Made by a program: the position numbers and the translations under genes | Shown here: in pieces, positions 15,636 through 21,603 of the stretch | Position numbering within the stretch: position 1 is the first letter of the stretch | Layout: every line of letters starts with the position of its first letter | From: an uncultured Clostridia bacterium | Lineage (GTDB): Bacteria > Bacillota > Clostridia > Oscillospirales > Ruminococcaceae | Direction of reading: 5' to 3' | Assembly: GCA_937891895.1 (NCBI GenBank) | Contig: CALATN010000051.1 | Coordinates: forward strand, 1 to 23,604 | DNA: 23,604 bases | Notes under the pieces: model-generated | The model's database searches: none | Told to the model about the DNA's origin: nothing | Seen by the model: the letters and a program-made list of their open reading frames with translations, nothing else

Positions 15636-15684
15636 TATAAAAGAAAGAGCGACTTCACACTAAAATCAGCATGTAGTCGCTCTT
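15636..15684 (-). terminator. Terminator after the kinase gene
   Basis: AAGAGCGACT pairs with AGTCGCTCTT (10 bp) across a 20-base partly structured loop. On the minus strand it is followed by TCTTTTAT. It lies 22 bases after the kinase stop and separates the sensor operon from the surface-protein operon. Confidence 0.8.
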
Positions 15685-15706
15685 AACACTTAGGTTTTTA
15701 ATAGTA

Positions 15707-17410
15707 TTAAATTGTAAATTCCTTTATCACATTAATTTCGCTGTCATACATCCAAATCTTGTTTTGGGTTACAGTCATTGCCGAACACTTGAAATCTGTA
15801 TAATGCTGATAATCGCTCAGACAAACAAATTCACTAAATACTTCACCGTCAAAAGAATGGACATAGCTTTTATTATCCTTCTTTACAGTTAAATACAAAG
15901 TGTTGCTATCGGCAAAACAAACTCTGTCAAATAAAGTGTCCCCAGGAATTTCGTATTGATTTAAGCAATCACCATCAACTGATAATTCATCAAGCATATA
16001 GAAGTTATTGCTGATGTCATAAATCCGATCATTTGCTACTGCAATGGGCGAACAGTTTGCCGAACCGATTTGGCACCATCTGTCTGTATCAATCAAATCT
16101 TTTTCGAACGCATTGCAATATAGCGTTCCATCAGAGAAGAACATACCCTTAATATCTGATATATACGACTGAGGTGCACTATATACAGGGTTGCTGTCTA
16201 TCTCAAAATCCTTGCTCAGAGAATAAATATAGCCTTTATCGTTATTAGTAGTGACTATATAAAGACTATCAGTATAAGTGTTATATAAAAGCTCACATTC
16301 TTCTATTGCAAGAGTAGTCGGCAAAATCTTGTCTGTTCCCAATGAAGAATTAATGTGATATTCATCAGATGTTTTTTCCAGATACACCATACTTCCGTCA
16401 TTCAGAGAAGTCAAGGAAAGAAGTTCACCATCCAACTTTGTGGCAACTTCTACCTTTTTAGGTTCTTCGTTTTCCTGAACATTTGTAGTCTGTGGGACAA
16501 TGCTACTCGGGCTTTCTGTGGATATTTTATTTATGGTTTCATCCTGAGGTGTTAAAGAAATATTCCCGCTAAAGTGTTTCCCAAAAACTAAAAACGCACC
16601 AACAAAAAGAACAGCAACAGTCAAGAGTAAAGCTATCAACTTAATAGTTGTCTTTTTTCTATTAAGGACTTTCTCAAGGTCTTTTTTTAAGTGCTGTACG
16701 GATGTGTATCTTTTTTTAGGGTCAATTTCGATACATTTTTCAATTATCTTTTTCATCCGACCTTTGTAAAGGCACGTGCGATTACCCGAAAGGTATTCTC
16801 CGCAAAGCATCCTGTGCATAGTAACACCAAGAGAGTATATATCAGTTCGAGGTTCAGACTGACCATATCCATAGTGTTCTGGAGATGCATATTCCTCAGT
16901 TCCGAACAGCTCAGTATTTTTACTTGCTTCCTTTTTGTATGTTCGTGAAATGTCAAAATCAAAGAGCTTAACTCTATTATCATCACAAATCATTATGTTG
17001 GATGTGTTGATGTCGTTATGGATAACAGGTGGTTGCATTTTATGAAAGTCCGTTAAACCTGTGCAAACCTCTGAAATGATTTTTGCGGTTTCAATTTCTG
17101 AGAACAGCCCTTTATCCTCGATGGTTTCCTCAATAGTTTTACCGCTTAACATTTCTTCAAGGATGTATGTATTTCCACCTGCATAAACATATTGATACAC
17201 CAGTGCTACATTGGGGTTTTTCACTTGAAGCAAAGCATCACATACAGCAGAAAGATTACGATTTTTACACACCCTCAGAATGCAGGTAGTATGAGTTGCT
17301 TCATACAACACAACACTAATTTTAGTTTTTTCTGTTTTCTTTATATCTTCAAGATGTTTGATTTGTGACATAAAGAAATCCAGTTTGATTTCTTCGTTTC
17401 TATTCATCAT
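15707..17410 (-). CDS. Membrane Ser/Thr protein kinase-like receptor with extracellular sensor domain (567 aa)
   Basis: The PknB/Hanks-like kinase domain occupies about residues 25-250. The catalytic loop is VIHNDINTSN (129-138), so HRD is HND with catalytic Asp133 and Asn138 kept. The Mg-binding motif is DFD (151-153), not DFG, and the activation segment ends GTEEYASPE (170-178). The beta-3 position reads CILRVCK, so the usual Lys may be Arg46 or shifted to Lys49, and a clear glycine loop is missing. A TM helix spans about 255-276. A 290-residue outer domain follows with repeated SLNDGSMVYL and DSLYIVTT-type strands, resembling a beta-propeller. Start ATG 17410, with ATG 17407 next to it; both follow AAGGAGAAGG and overlap the HTH gene's 3' end, so expression is coupled. 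It may phosphorylate the HTH partner, or may be a weak or pseudo-kinase. Confidence 0.85.
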   Translation of the reverse strand: MMNRNEEIKLDFFMSQIKHLEDIKKTEKTKISVVLYEATHTTCILRVCKNRNLSAVCDALLQVKNPNVALVYQYVYAGGNTYILEEMLSGKTIEETIEDKGLFSEIETAKIISEVCTGLTDFHKMQPPVIHNDINTSNIMICDDNRVKLFDFDISRTYKKEASKNTELFGTEEYASPEHYGYGQSEPRTDIYSLGVTMHRMLCGEYLSGNRTCLYKGRMKKIIEKCIEIDPKKRYTSVQHLKKDLEKVLNRKKTTIKLIALLLTVAVLFVGAFLVFGKHFSGNISLTPQDETINKISTESPSSIVPQTTNVQENEEPKKVEVATKLDGELLSLTSLNDGSMVYLEKTSDEYHINSSLGTDKILPTTLAIEECELLYNTYTDSLYIVTTNNDKGYIYSLSKDFEIDSNPVYSAPQSYISDIKGMFFSDGTLYCNAFEKDLIDTDRWCQIGSANCSPIAVANDRIYDISNNFYMLDELSVDGDCLNQYEIPGDTLFDRVCFADSNTLYLTVKKDNKSYVHSFDGEVFSEFVCLSDYQHYTDFKCSAMTVTQNKIWMYDSEINVIKEFTI

Positions 17411-17840
17411 CCTTCTCCTTGAAAAAACGCATTTTTGAGTTTTGGCTTTTCAGGAGCATATCAATTTCTTCAAGGTCGAGTCCTTTTTTCATACCATAAA
17501 TTATAATTGCATCCTCTTTATTTTTTGCATAAAGTTCTTTGAGCTTTGCAAGCTTTAACAATTCGTTTAGTTCTTCTATCGTTGCACCCAAGGCAAGTGC
17601 TGTTTTAATAATCAACTCTTTTTTAGGTGTTCTTGTTTCGTTGACAGTTGCATAAAAGGTTGACTCGGGAATATCTGCAAATCCGCAAATTAAAGAAAAA
17701 CTCTTTTTGTATTTCTCACAGAGTTCTTCAACCCTTTGGCGTAATGTAACCTTTGGCAGTTCTTTCAATACCTTTTGCATATCTTCCCAAGTTTCTGCTT
17801 TTTCAATTTTGTTCTCATACTTTTCTGTTAATTCAGCCAT
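17400..17840 (-). CDS. Helix-turn-helix regulator coupled to the kinase (146 aa)
   Basis: ATG 17840 is preceded by CAGGTGAG at about 5 bases. A charged, probably coiled-coil N-terminus (residues 1-45) precedes an XRE/lambda-repressor-like HTH at about 46-95, including ICGFADIPESTFYATVNE and KELIIKTALALGATIEELNE. The tail is helical and ends FFKEKDDE. It overlaps the kinase gene by 11 bases. A DNA-binding protein encoded first and a transmembrane kinase second suggests a one-operon sensing switch: an outside signal, through kinase, to regulator. It likely controls itself through the tandem repeats at 17869-17891, and perhaps the surface-protein operon. Confidence 0.75.
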   Translation of the reverse strand: MAELTEKYENKIEKAETWEDMQKVLKELPKVTLRQRVEELCEKYKKSFSLICGFADIPESTFYATVNETRTPKKELIIKTALALGATIEELNELLKLAKLKELYAKNKEDAIIIYGMKKGLDLEEIDMLLKSQNSKMRFFKEKDDE

Positions 17841-17868
17841 TTTCTCACCTGCTAATTAAAAATGTATC

Positions 17869-17891
17869 ATACAGTAATTATAATACAGTAA
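17869..17891 (-). promoter_or_regulatory. Tandem operator-like repeats over the HTH/kinase promoter
   Basis: On the minus strand TTACTGTAT occurs twice with a 14-base period, followed each time by .ATA. The first copy overlaps TATAAT, a good -10 box with TTTCAA about 16 bases upstream. The pair lies 29-51 bases before the HTH start codon. Direct repeats over a -10 box are a typical repressor site. Confidence 0.5.
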
Positions 17892-17980
17892 ACAGGATTT
17901 GAAAAGCCCTGATAATTTTGCACGGCTTGCTAAACTGATTTAAGTGTAGTATACTTGGATAAAGATTGAGATTTTTCATT

Positions 17981-18000
17981 GGGAATAAAGTGGGAATAAA
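17981..18000 (+). repeat. Two GGGAATAAA direct repeats near attR
   Basis: Exact copies at 17981-17989 and 17992-18000. The same 9-mer occurs near the other end of the element at 2241-2249. These are candidate integrase arm-binding sites. Confidence 0.4.
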
Positions 18001-18106
18001 CCTGAGTTGGTATCTGATTTTTGGTAATATTTATTTGACGAATGGCGAGGAAAGTCTTGGAAATTAACAATCGTTGAAATCGCATCACTATACGGTTTTT
18101 GGCTCC

Positions 18107-18132
18107 TTCAAGTCCCGTCACTCGCACCAAAA
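18107..18132 (+). repeat. attR: 26-bp copy of the tRNA-Leu 3' end
   Basis: Identical to 1960-1985. The rest of the tRNA is missing upstream, so this is not a functional tRNA gene. It marks the right end of the integrated element. Chromosomal sequence, including the probable original tRNA terminator, resumes directly after it. Confidence 0.93.
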
Positions 18133-18164
18133 AGACAGCTTTTTGAAGCTGTCTTTTCTTTTTG
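18131..18164 (+). terminator. Probable original terminator of tRNA-Leu, now separated from it
   Basis: The perfect stem AAAGACAGCTT / AAGCTGTCTTT with a 4-base loop is followed by TCTTTTTG. It stands in the same place relative to attR as the element-supplied terminator does to attL, so excision would rejoin it to the tRNA. Confidence 0.8.
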
Positions 18165-18173
18165 TCAAAATTT

Positions 18174-18223
18174 CTTAAAATGCCCTAAAACGGCTTAAAC
18201 ACTGGGGTTTTGAGGTGTATCTA
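18174..18223 (+). repeat. Copy A of a dispersed repeat (short form)
   Basis: It starts CTTAAAATGCCC and is a 21-base motif also found at 20306 (3 mismatches) and 21454 (5 mismatches), all in the same direction. GGCTTAAA and then GTATCTAAG follow, as at the 3' end of copy C. The central part present in copies B and C is missing here. Confidence 0.55.
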
Positions 18224-18266
18224 AGTAACTTTAAGAAAAGTTGAAATCACTTAAAATAAGATAAAG

Positions 18267-18309
18267 TGCAGTCAAAAATGCAGTCAACTGCAGTCAAAAG
18301 TGCTGTCAA
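18267..18309 (+). repeat. Four tandem TGCAGTCAA-type repeats
   Basis: TGCAGTCAA at 18267, 18279 and 18289, and TGCTGTCAA at 18301, are spaced 12, 10 and 12 bases. The array lies about 120 bases before tnpV in a gene-free stretch. Near-helical spacing suggests protein-binding iterons. No other function can be read from it. Confidence 0.6.
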
Positions 18310-18430
18310 AAATCAAGTATTTATCCACTTTATTTAAAGATTTTAAATCAAAATTACTATCAATAATATAAAAAATCCTCCTAAATGACCTGAATCAGCT
18401 CTGACAAAGAATATTTTGGAGGTAAAAATC

Positions 18431-18790
18431 ATGACAAATACTAACATCACTTACACACAGCAGGGCGATTACTTACTCCCTGATTTAAAACTACCCGAAC
18501 AAAAGAATGTAGAAATCGGCATTTTCGGTCAACGACATAAAAATTATTTGCTCAATCACCACAAAATCAGATACTATAATTTACTTACAAGCTGTAAGCA
18601 TGCAGAATACTTAGCCAATGTTGATAGCAGAGCTAACGAAATGTTTGCTAACCTCGTAAAACAAATGGCAGAAAACGAAAATATAACTGAACAGCTAAAA
18701 GCGGAAAATCCAATGCTCTGGATTCAAAGTATGAATAACATCCGTAACAGAGCAACCGAAATCGTAAACAACGAAATAATCTATATCTAA
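18431..18790 (+). CDS. tnpV: TnpV-type transposon-encoded protein (119 aa)
   Basis: Start ATG 18431 with GGAGG eight bases upstream; the frame extends to a TTG that overlaps the ribosome site. The protein begins with ITYTQQGDYLLPDLKLPEQK and continues IGIFGQRHKNYLLNHHKIRY, then LWIQSMNNIRNRATEIV near the end. This is the TnpV pattern of Tn4451-like and other clostridial mobilisable transposons. The role of TnpV is not established. It stands alone here, without a tnpX-type serine recombinase, so it is probably an element remnant or a domesticated orphan. Confidence 0.82.
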   Translation: MTNTNITYTQQGDYLLPDLKLPEQKNVEIGIFGQRHKNYLLNHHKIRYYNLLTSCKHAEYLANVDSRANEMFANLVKQMAENENITEQLKAENPMLWIQSMNNIRNRATEIVNNEIIYI

Positions 18791-18797
18791 ATGAAAC

Positions 18798-18832
18798 AAC
18801 GGCAAGGAAAACTTTTTTTATCTCCTTGCCGT
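18798..18832. terminator. Terminator between tnpV and the convergent HTH gene
   Basis: AACGGCAAGGA pairs with TCCTTGCCGTT across about 13 bases, followed by TTGCCATTTTTATT. The loop contains a T7 run on the plus strand. Confidence 0.65.
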
Positions 18833-18874
18833 TTGCCATTTTTATTTGCTGTTATGTATCTGAAATAATTGCAA

Positions 18875-19384
18875 TTATTTCTTTTCCCATATTACAAATA
18901 TTCCAACTATTGCTCCCACAAGAATTATCGGCGATAATCTTATGAAAAACCACTCAAAAGCATGCAAAGCAACTCCAACAACAGCTAATTCGGGGTCGCT
19001 GTAATCCCATCCTAAGTACGGACTACCTACCACTGTTATGACTACAAAAATCGATAGTATTGCAAGAATTAACAATGCCAATAAAGTAATTGTCTTTTTT
19101 CGTTTTGCGTTTCGATTCTTTGCAAGTTGCAAATTGATGATTTCTAATTTTTCGGCAATCACTTTCAAATCATCGGGCTTTGACTCTTCGATGATTTCTC
19201 CAAGTAAAACACTTACAGGTGTTTCGAGTGCATCCGATAGTAAAATTAACATATCAGCATCCGGCACTGACAACCCCTGCTCCCATTTAGAAATTGTTTG
19301 GCGAACCACATTCAACTTGACAGCTAGTTCTTCTTGGGATAAACCTTTTGATTTTCTGATTGTTTTAATGTTTTGACTCAACAT
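18875..19384 (-). CDS. XRE-family regulator with C-terminal membrane helices (169 aa)
   Basis: Start ATG 19384 with AAAGGAGG about 9 bases upstream. The N-terminal HTH (residues 5-60) has the classic pattern IRKSKGLSQEELAVKLNVVR, QTISKWEQG and PDADMLILLSDALETPVSVL. A linker follows, then a hydrophobic helix at about 97-115 (TLLALLILAILSIFVVITVV) and a second at about 145-165. Membrane-tethered XRE regulators of this shape are common in Bacillota and often respond to envelope stress or control a neighbouring membrane gene. Here the neighbour is a possible 59-residue membrane ORF on the same strand upstream. Confidence 0.85.
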   Translation of the reverse strand: MLSQNIKTIRKSKGLSQEELAVKLNVVRQTISKWEQGLSVPDADMLILLSDALETPVSVLLGEIIEESKPDDLKVIAEKLEIINLQLAKNRNAKRKKTITLLALLILAILSIFVVITVVGSPYLGWDYSDPELAVVGVALHAFEWFFIRLSPIILVGAIVGIFVIWEKK

Positions 19385-19435
19385 TAAGGCTACCTCCTTT
19401 CCATTAGCGGTTGCCTATATTGTATTCAAATGTAC

Positions 19436-19454
19436 CCGTTGCTACAAGCAACGG
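19436..19454. promoter_or_regulatory. Palindrome upstream of the XRE-membrane regulator
   Basis: CCGTTGCT-ACA-AGCAACGG is a perfect 8-bp inverted repeat with a three-base centre, about 52 bases before the regulator start and over the end of the 59-codon ORF. There is no T-run, so an operator is more likely than a terminator. Confidence 0.45.
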
Positions 19455-19621
19455 ATATTAACACTATGGTTTGCAACTGAAATTAACATACTGATGAATC
19501 CAATTTTTTGAATCGTTTTTACTATCCAGCCACCCATTAAAGCACACACTAAAGAAATCGCTAAGGAAGCAACACTACTTGTGAAATAGATACAAACGCC
19601 AGTAAGGATTGCACTGACCAT
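19442..19621 (-). CDS. Possible small membrane protein (59 aa) or gene remnant
   Basis: A 59-codon frame starting MVSAILTGVCIYFTSSVASL, with one or two hydrophobic helices (GGWIVKTIQKIGFISMLISV follows). The ribosome site is weak: AGG 4 bases before ATG 19621. The frame is also open a few codons before the ATG, so it could be the remnant of a larger membrane gene. It fills an otherwise empty interval and shares the strand of the XRE-membrane regulator. Confidence 0.4.
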   Translation of the reverse strand: MVSAILTGVCIYFTSSVASLAISLVCALMGGWIVKTIQKIGFISMLISVANHSVNIRCL

Positions 19622-19662
19622 AAAACCTACATCTTAATAGTTTTTTATAAACATTTTTTAAA

Positions 19663-20016
19663 TTAGCTTTCTTTTATCAGTTCAGAAATTATATCTTTCG
19701 ATTCATACAGAGCGTCCAAGTAAGAAGATTGCAATAGCCTATGAACATCAAATACATCTGAATCGACCCTATATCTTCTTTCAAAATCCTCACTAGCGGT
19801 AACCATCCCAACCACCTTATTTCCATAATAGATTCTACAAGGTACTACCGGTCCATATCCATATTCACATTCAAGAAAGTCGTAATTACCGCAATTAGGA
19901 CAAAACAAAATTAAGTTTGCAAAACTTTCATAATCATATTCAAATGAACATTTAGCACATTTCTTTTTTAAAACCATAGCTAACCAAAACCCGTCAATCG
20001 ATTTCATCAAATTCAT
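19663..20016 (-). CDS. Zinc-ribbon protein, unknown function (117 aa)
   Basis: Two CxxC knuckles (CAKC at about residues 20-23 and CPNC at about 39-42) form a probable zinc ribbon, followed by an IYYGNKVVGMVTASEDFE segment and a helical end. The long frame begins at ATG 20016 inside the preceding gene, overlapping it by 23 bases without a clear ribosome site. ATG 19977, giving a start MVLKKKCAKC 16 bases after the preceding stop, is a reasonable alternative and places the ribbon at the N-terminus. No family recognised. It is the second gene of a two-gene unit with the 81-residue ORF. Confidence 0.6.
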   Translation of the reverse strand: MNLMKSIDGFWLAMVLKKKCAKCSFEYDYESFANLILFCPNCGNYDFLECEYGYGPVVPCRIYYGNKVVGMVTASEDFERRYRVDSDVFDVHRLLQSSYLDALYESKDIISELIKES

Positions 20017-20239
20017 TAAAATTTATTGGAGAACCATCAAGAAAAGTTACTGACTGTAATTCATTCTTTGTTAAATCTTTTATAAAAATACAATACTCAT
20101 CAGCACAGCCGCCAACAAACTTCATTTTTGGTATGCTGATTTGTTTTGGATTACATATCCAAAGGCAAAGCTTGTTATTCGCCCAAAATCTTGTGAGTAT
20201 AAGCCTTTCGCCATTATATAGAACAACTTTTTCAATCAT
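19994..20239 (-). CDS. Unknown small protein (81 aa)
   Basis: Start ATG 20239 with AGGTGA about 7 bases upstream. It begins MIEKVVLYNGERLILTRFWA and contains three Cys and several aromatic residues; it appears soluble, with no recognised motif. It is followed by, and may be translationally coupled to, the zinc-ribbon gene. Confidence 0.6.
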   Translation of the reverse strand: MIEKVVLYNGERLILTRFWANNKLCLWICNPKQISIPKMKFVGGCADEYCIFIKDLTKNELQSVTFLDGSPINFNEFDEID

Positions 20240-20305
20240 AATAGTTCACCTATTATTCAAGGATTTTTTTATTATTATACCATTCAATCGTCATTATGTC
20301 TATCG

Positions 20306-20436
20306 CTTAAAATGCTCGTAAACGGCATATTTCGATAAATTGAGCTAAAAGGTATATTTACCCTAATGTCACTATTTATCGCCTCAGAAACCGTATAAAC
20401 TCGATGATTTTAACGCTAACTTTGTCTACATATCTA
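20306..20436 (+). repeat. Copy B of the dispersed repeat, left of fic
   Basis: It begins CTTAAAATGCTC. It shares with copy C (21454) the 21-base head, then AAGGTA.ATT.ACC.TAA exactly 43 bases after the head in both, and TAC.TATCTA at the far end (offset 121 here, 97 in copy C). The copies are too diverged to be a recent duplication. Confidence 0.55.
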
Positions 20437-20457
20437 CTAAATGTTTATATAGCATTT

Positions 20458-20663
20458 TATCGGCAATATTTGTACAATTAGTTTGATTTATAATGTTGAT
20501 ATTTTGCCGATAGTGTGGTATACTATATACGTAGAAACTGTAAGGAGGTAGTTATGAAATACTTATCTGTGGCTGAAATAGCCGATAAATGGGGAATCTC
20601 TGAGCGTAGCGTCAGAAATTATTGTGCTCAGGGCAGAATTGCCGATGCTAAGCTTATCGGCAA
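20458..20663. promoter_or_regulatory. Four TATCGGCAA/TTGCCGATA motifs around the fic promoter and 5' coding region
   Basis: TATCGGCAA at 20458-20466 and its complement TTGCCGATA at 20504-20512 form one inverted pair upstream and across the promoter spacer. TTGCCGAT at 20639-20646 and TATCGGCAA at 20655-20663 form a second inverted pair inside codons 29-37 of fic. Inverted pairs of one 8-9-base word in 206 bases suggest an autoregulatory operator bound by the HTH of Fic or another regulator, with possible looping. Confidence 0.5.
20496..20524 (+). promoter_or_regulatory. Promoter of the fic gene
   Basis: TTGATA at 20496-20501 and TATACT at 20519-20524 with a 17-base spacer. The spacer itself contains TTGCCGATA, half of an inverted repeat described in the next entry. 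Confidence 0.8.
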
Positions 20664-21441
20664 AATTTGGAGCATACCTGAAAACGCACAAAAGCCTGAA
20701 CGACTAAATAAGAAGAATTCTCCTCCGTCGCTTTTACACATTCTTCGTGAGCAAAAGAACGCAAAAACAAGCGGTGGAATATATCATAAAATTCAGATTG
20801 AGCTAACATACAATTCAAATCACATTGAGGGTAGCCGTCTAACCCACGACCAGACTCGATATATTTTTGAAACAAATACAATCGGCTTTGAAAACGAATC
20901 TGTCAATGTTGATGACATCATAGAAACCTCTAACCACTTCCGTTGTATCGATATGGTTATCGAACAAGCTGGTGCTACTCTTAGCGAAAAATTCATCAAG
21001 CAACTGCACTCTACTCTTAAAACCGGTACAAGCGACAGTCGCAAGGATTGGTTTGCTGTTGGCGAATATAAAAAGATTCCTAACGAGGTTGGCGGATGTA
21101 ATACAGCTCTCCCCGAAGAAGTAGCTGATAAAATGAGTAAGCTCCTTGCCGATTACAACGCAAAAAGTAATATTACCTTTGACGATATTGTAGAATTTCA
21201 TGTAGCTTTTGAACGCATACATCCTTTCCAAGACGGTAATGGTCGTGTTGGCAGACTTATTCTTCTCAAAGAGTGCCTCAAGCACAACATCGTGCCGTTT
21301 ATAATCGAGGATAACCTAAAGCTTTTCTATTACCGAGGTCTGAAAGAATGGCACAACGAGAAAGGCTATCTGATAGATACCTGCCTCACAGCTCAGGACA
21401 GATTCAAAGCATATCTTGATTATTTCAGAATCGAATACTAA
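20554..21441 (+). CDS. fic: Fic-family AMP-transferase with N-terminal HTH (class II, 295 aa)
   Basis: Start ATG 20554 with AAGGAGG five bases upstream; the frame runs 13 codons further, but across the promoter. Residues 1-42 are an excisionase/MerR-like DNA-binding fold (YLSVAEIADKWGISERSVRN). The Fic core has HPFQDGNGRVGR at 223-234, with catalytic His223 and the phosphate-anchoring GNGR intact. SNHIEG at 88-93 matches the (S/T)xxxE(G/N) inhibitory helix motif, placing it in class II, in which the N-terminal Glu (Glu92) blocks ATP. Fic enzymes usually transfer AMP from ATP to Ser, Thr or Tyr hydroxyls of target proteins; a single-chain class II enzyme needs no separate antitoxin. The target is unknown. 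The gene is monocistronic with its own promoter and terminator and is bracketed by repeat copies B and C. Confidence 0.92.
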   Translation: MKYLSVAEIADKWGISERSVRNYCAQGRIADAKLIGKIWSIPENAQKPERLNKKNSPPSLLHILREQKNAKTSGGIYHKIQIELTYNSNHIEGSRLTHDQTRYIFETNTIGFENESVNVDDIIETSNHFRCIDMVIEQAGATLSEKFIKQLHSTLKTGTSDSRKDWFAVGEYKKIPNEVGGCNTALPEEVADKMSKLLADYNAKSNITFDDIVEFHVAFERIHPFQDGNGRVGRLILLKECLKHNIVPFIIEDNLKLFYYRGLKEWHNEKGYLIDTCLTAQDRFKAYLDYFRIEY

Positions 21442-21453
21442 AAACAATAGGCT

Positions 21454-21560
21454 CTTAAAACGCCCGTAAAGGACATAAATAACGCAAACAGGGGTTAAGG
21501 TACATTCACCTTAACCCCTTAAATTTTGCGCTAAGAAATGGCTTAAATGCTACGTATCTA
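21454..21560 (+). repeat. Copy C of the dispersed repeat, right of fic
   Basis: It begins CTTAAAACGCCC 12 bases after the fic stop. It shares the head, the mid-block hairpin sequence at +43 and the TACGTATCTA end with copy B, and GGCTTAAA plus GTATCTAAG with copy A. The hairpin inside it works as the fic terminator. Confidence 0.55.
21490..21527 (+). terminator. Terminator of fic
   Basis: The perfect 12-bp stem AGGGGTTAAGGT / ACCTTAACCCCT has a 6-base loop and is followed by TAAATTTT. Confidence 0.75.
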
Positions 21561-21603
21561 AGCAACACTTTTTCGACTATTTAAAATGATTGTAATAACT
21601 AAA

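Larger units (their letters stand above)
1960..18132. mobile_element. 16.1-kb integrative element in tRNA-Leu(GAG)
   Basis: It is bounded by the 26-bp att repeats, with a tyrosine integrase gene near the attL end reading toward the tRNA. All convincing internal genes are on the minus strand. Functional blocks from right to left are HTH plus kinase receptor, Mor-like regulator plus giant surface protein, a DUF960/tiny ORF/DUF1643 operon, an SF3 helicase block, and the integrase. No relaxase, type IV secretion or phage structural gene was found, so it is not a self-transmissible ICE or full prophage as far as can be seen. It is best described as a satellite-like or mobilisable integrative element. 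No excisionase was recognised with certainty. Confidence 0.9.

Noticed and set aside
17930..18130. Minus-strand 66-codon frame ending at the right att repeat
   Set aside because: It includes the tRNA-derived repeat and the arm-site region, has no ribosome site and no protein-like pattern.
1960..18132. Prophage
   Set aside because: Integrase and SF3 helicase occur in phages, but no capsid, portal, terminase, tail or lysis gene is visible in 16 kb, and the collagen-like protein has a TM anchor rather than a tail-fibre context.
18267..18309. CRISPR remnant
   Set aside because: The units are 9 bases with 1-3 base gaps, far too short for repeat-spacer structure.
20306..21560. Integron gene cassette with attC sites around fic
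   Set aside because: The repeats lack the paired RYYYAAC/GTTRRRY ends and no integron integrase is present; a cassette-like arrangement remains possible by another mechanism.
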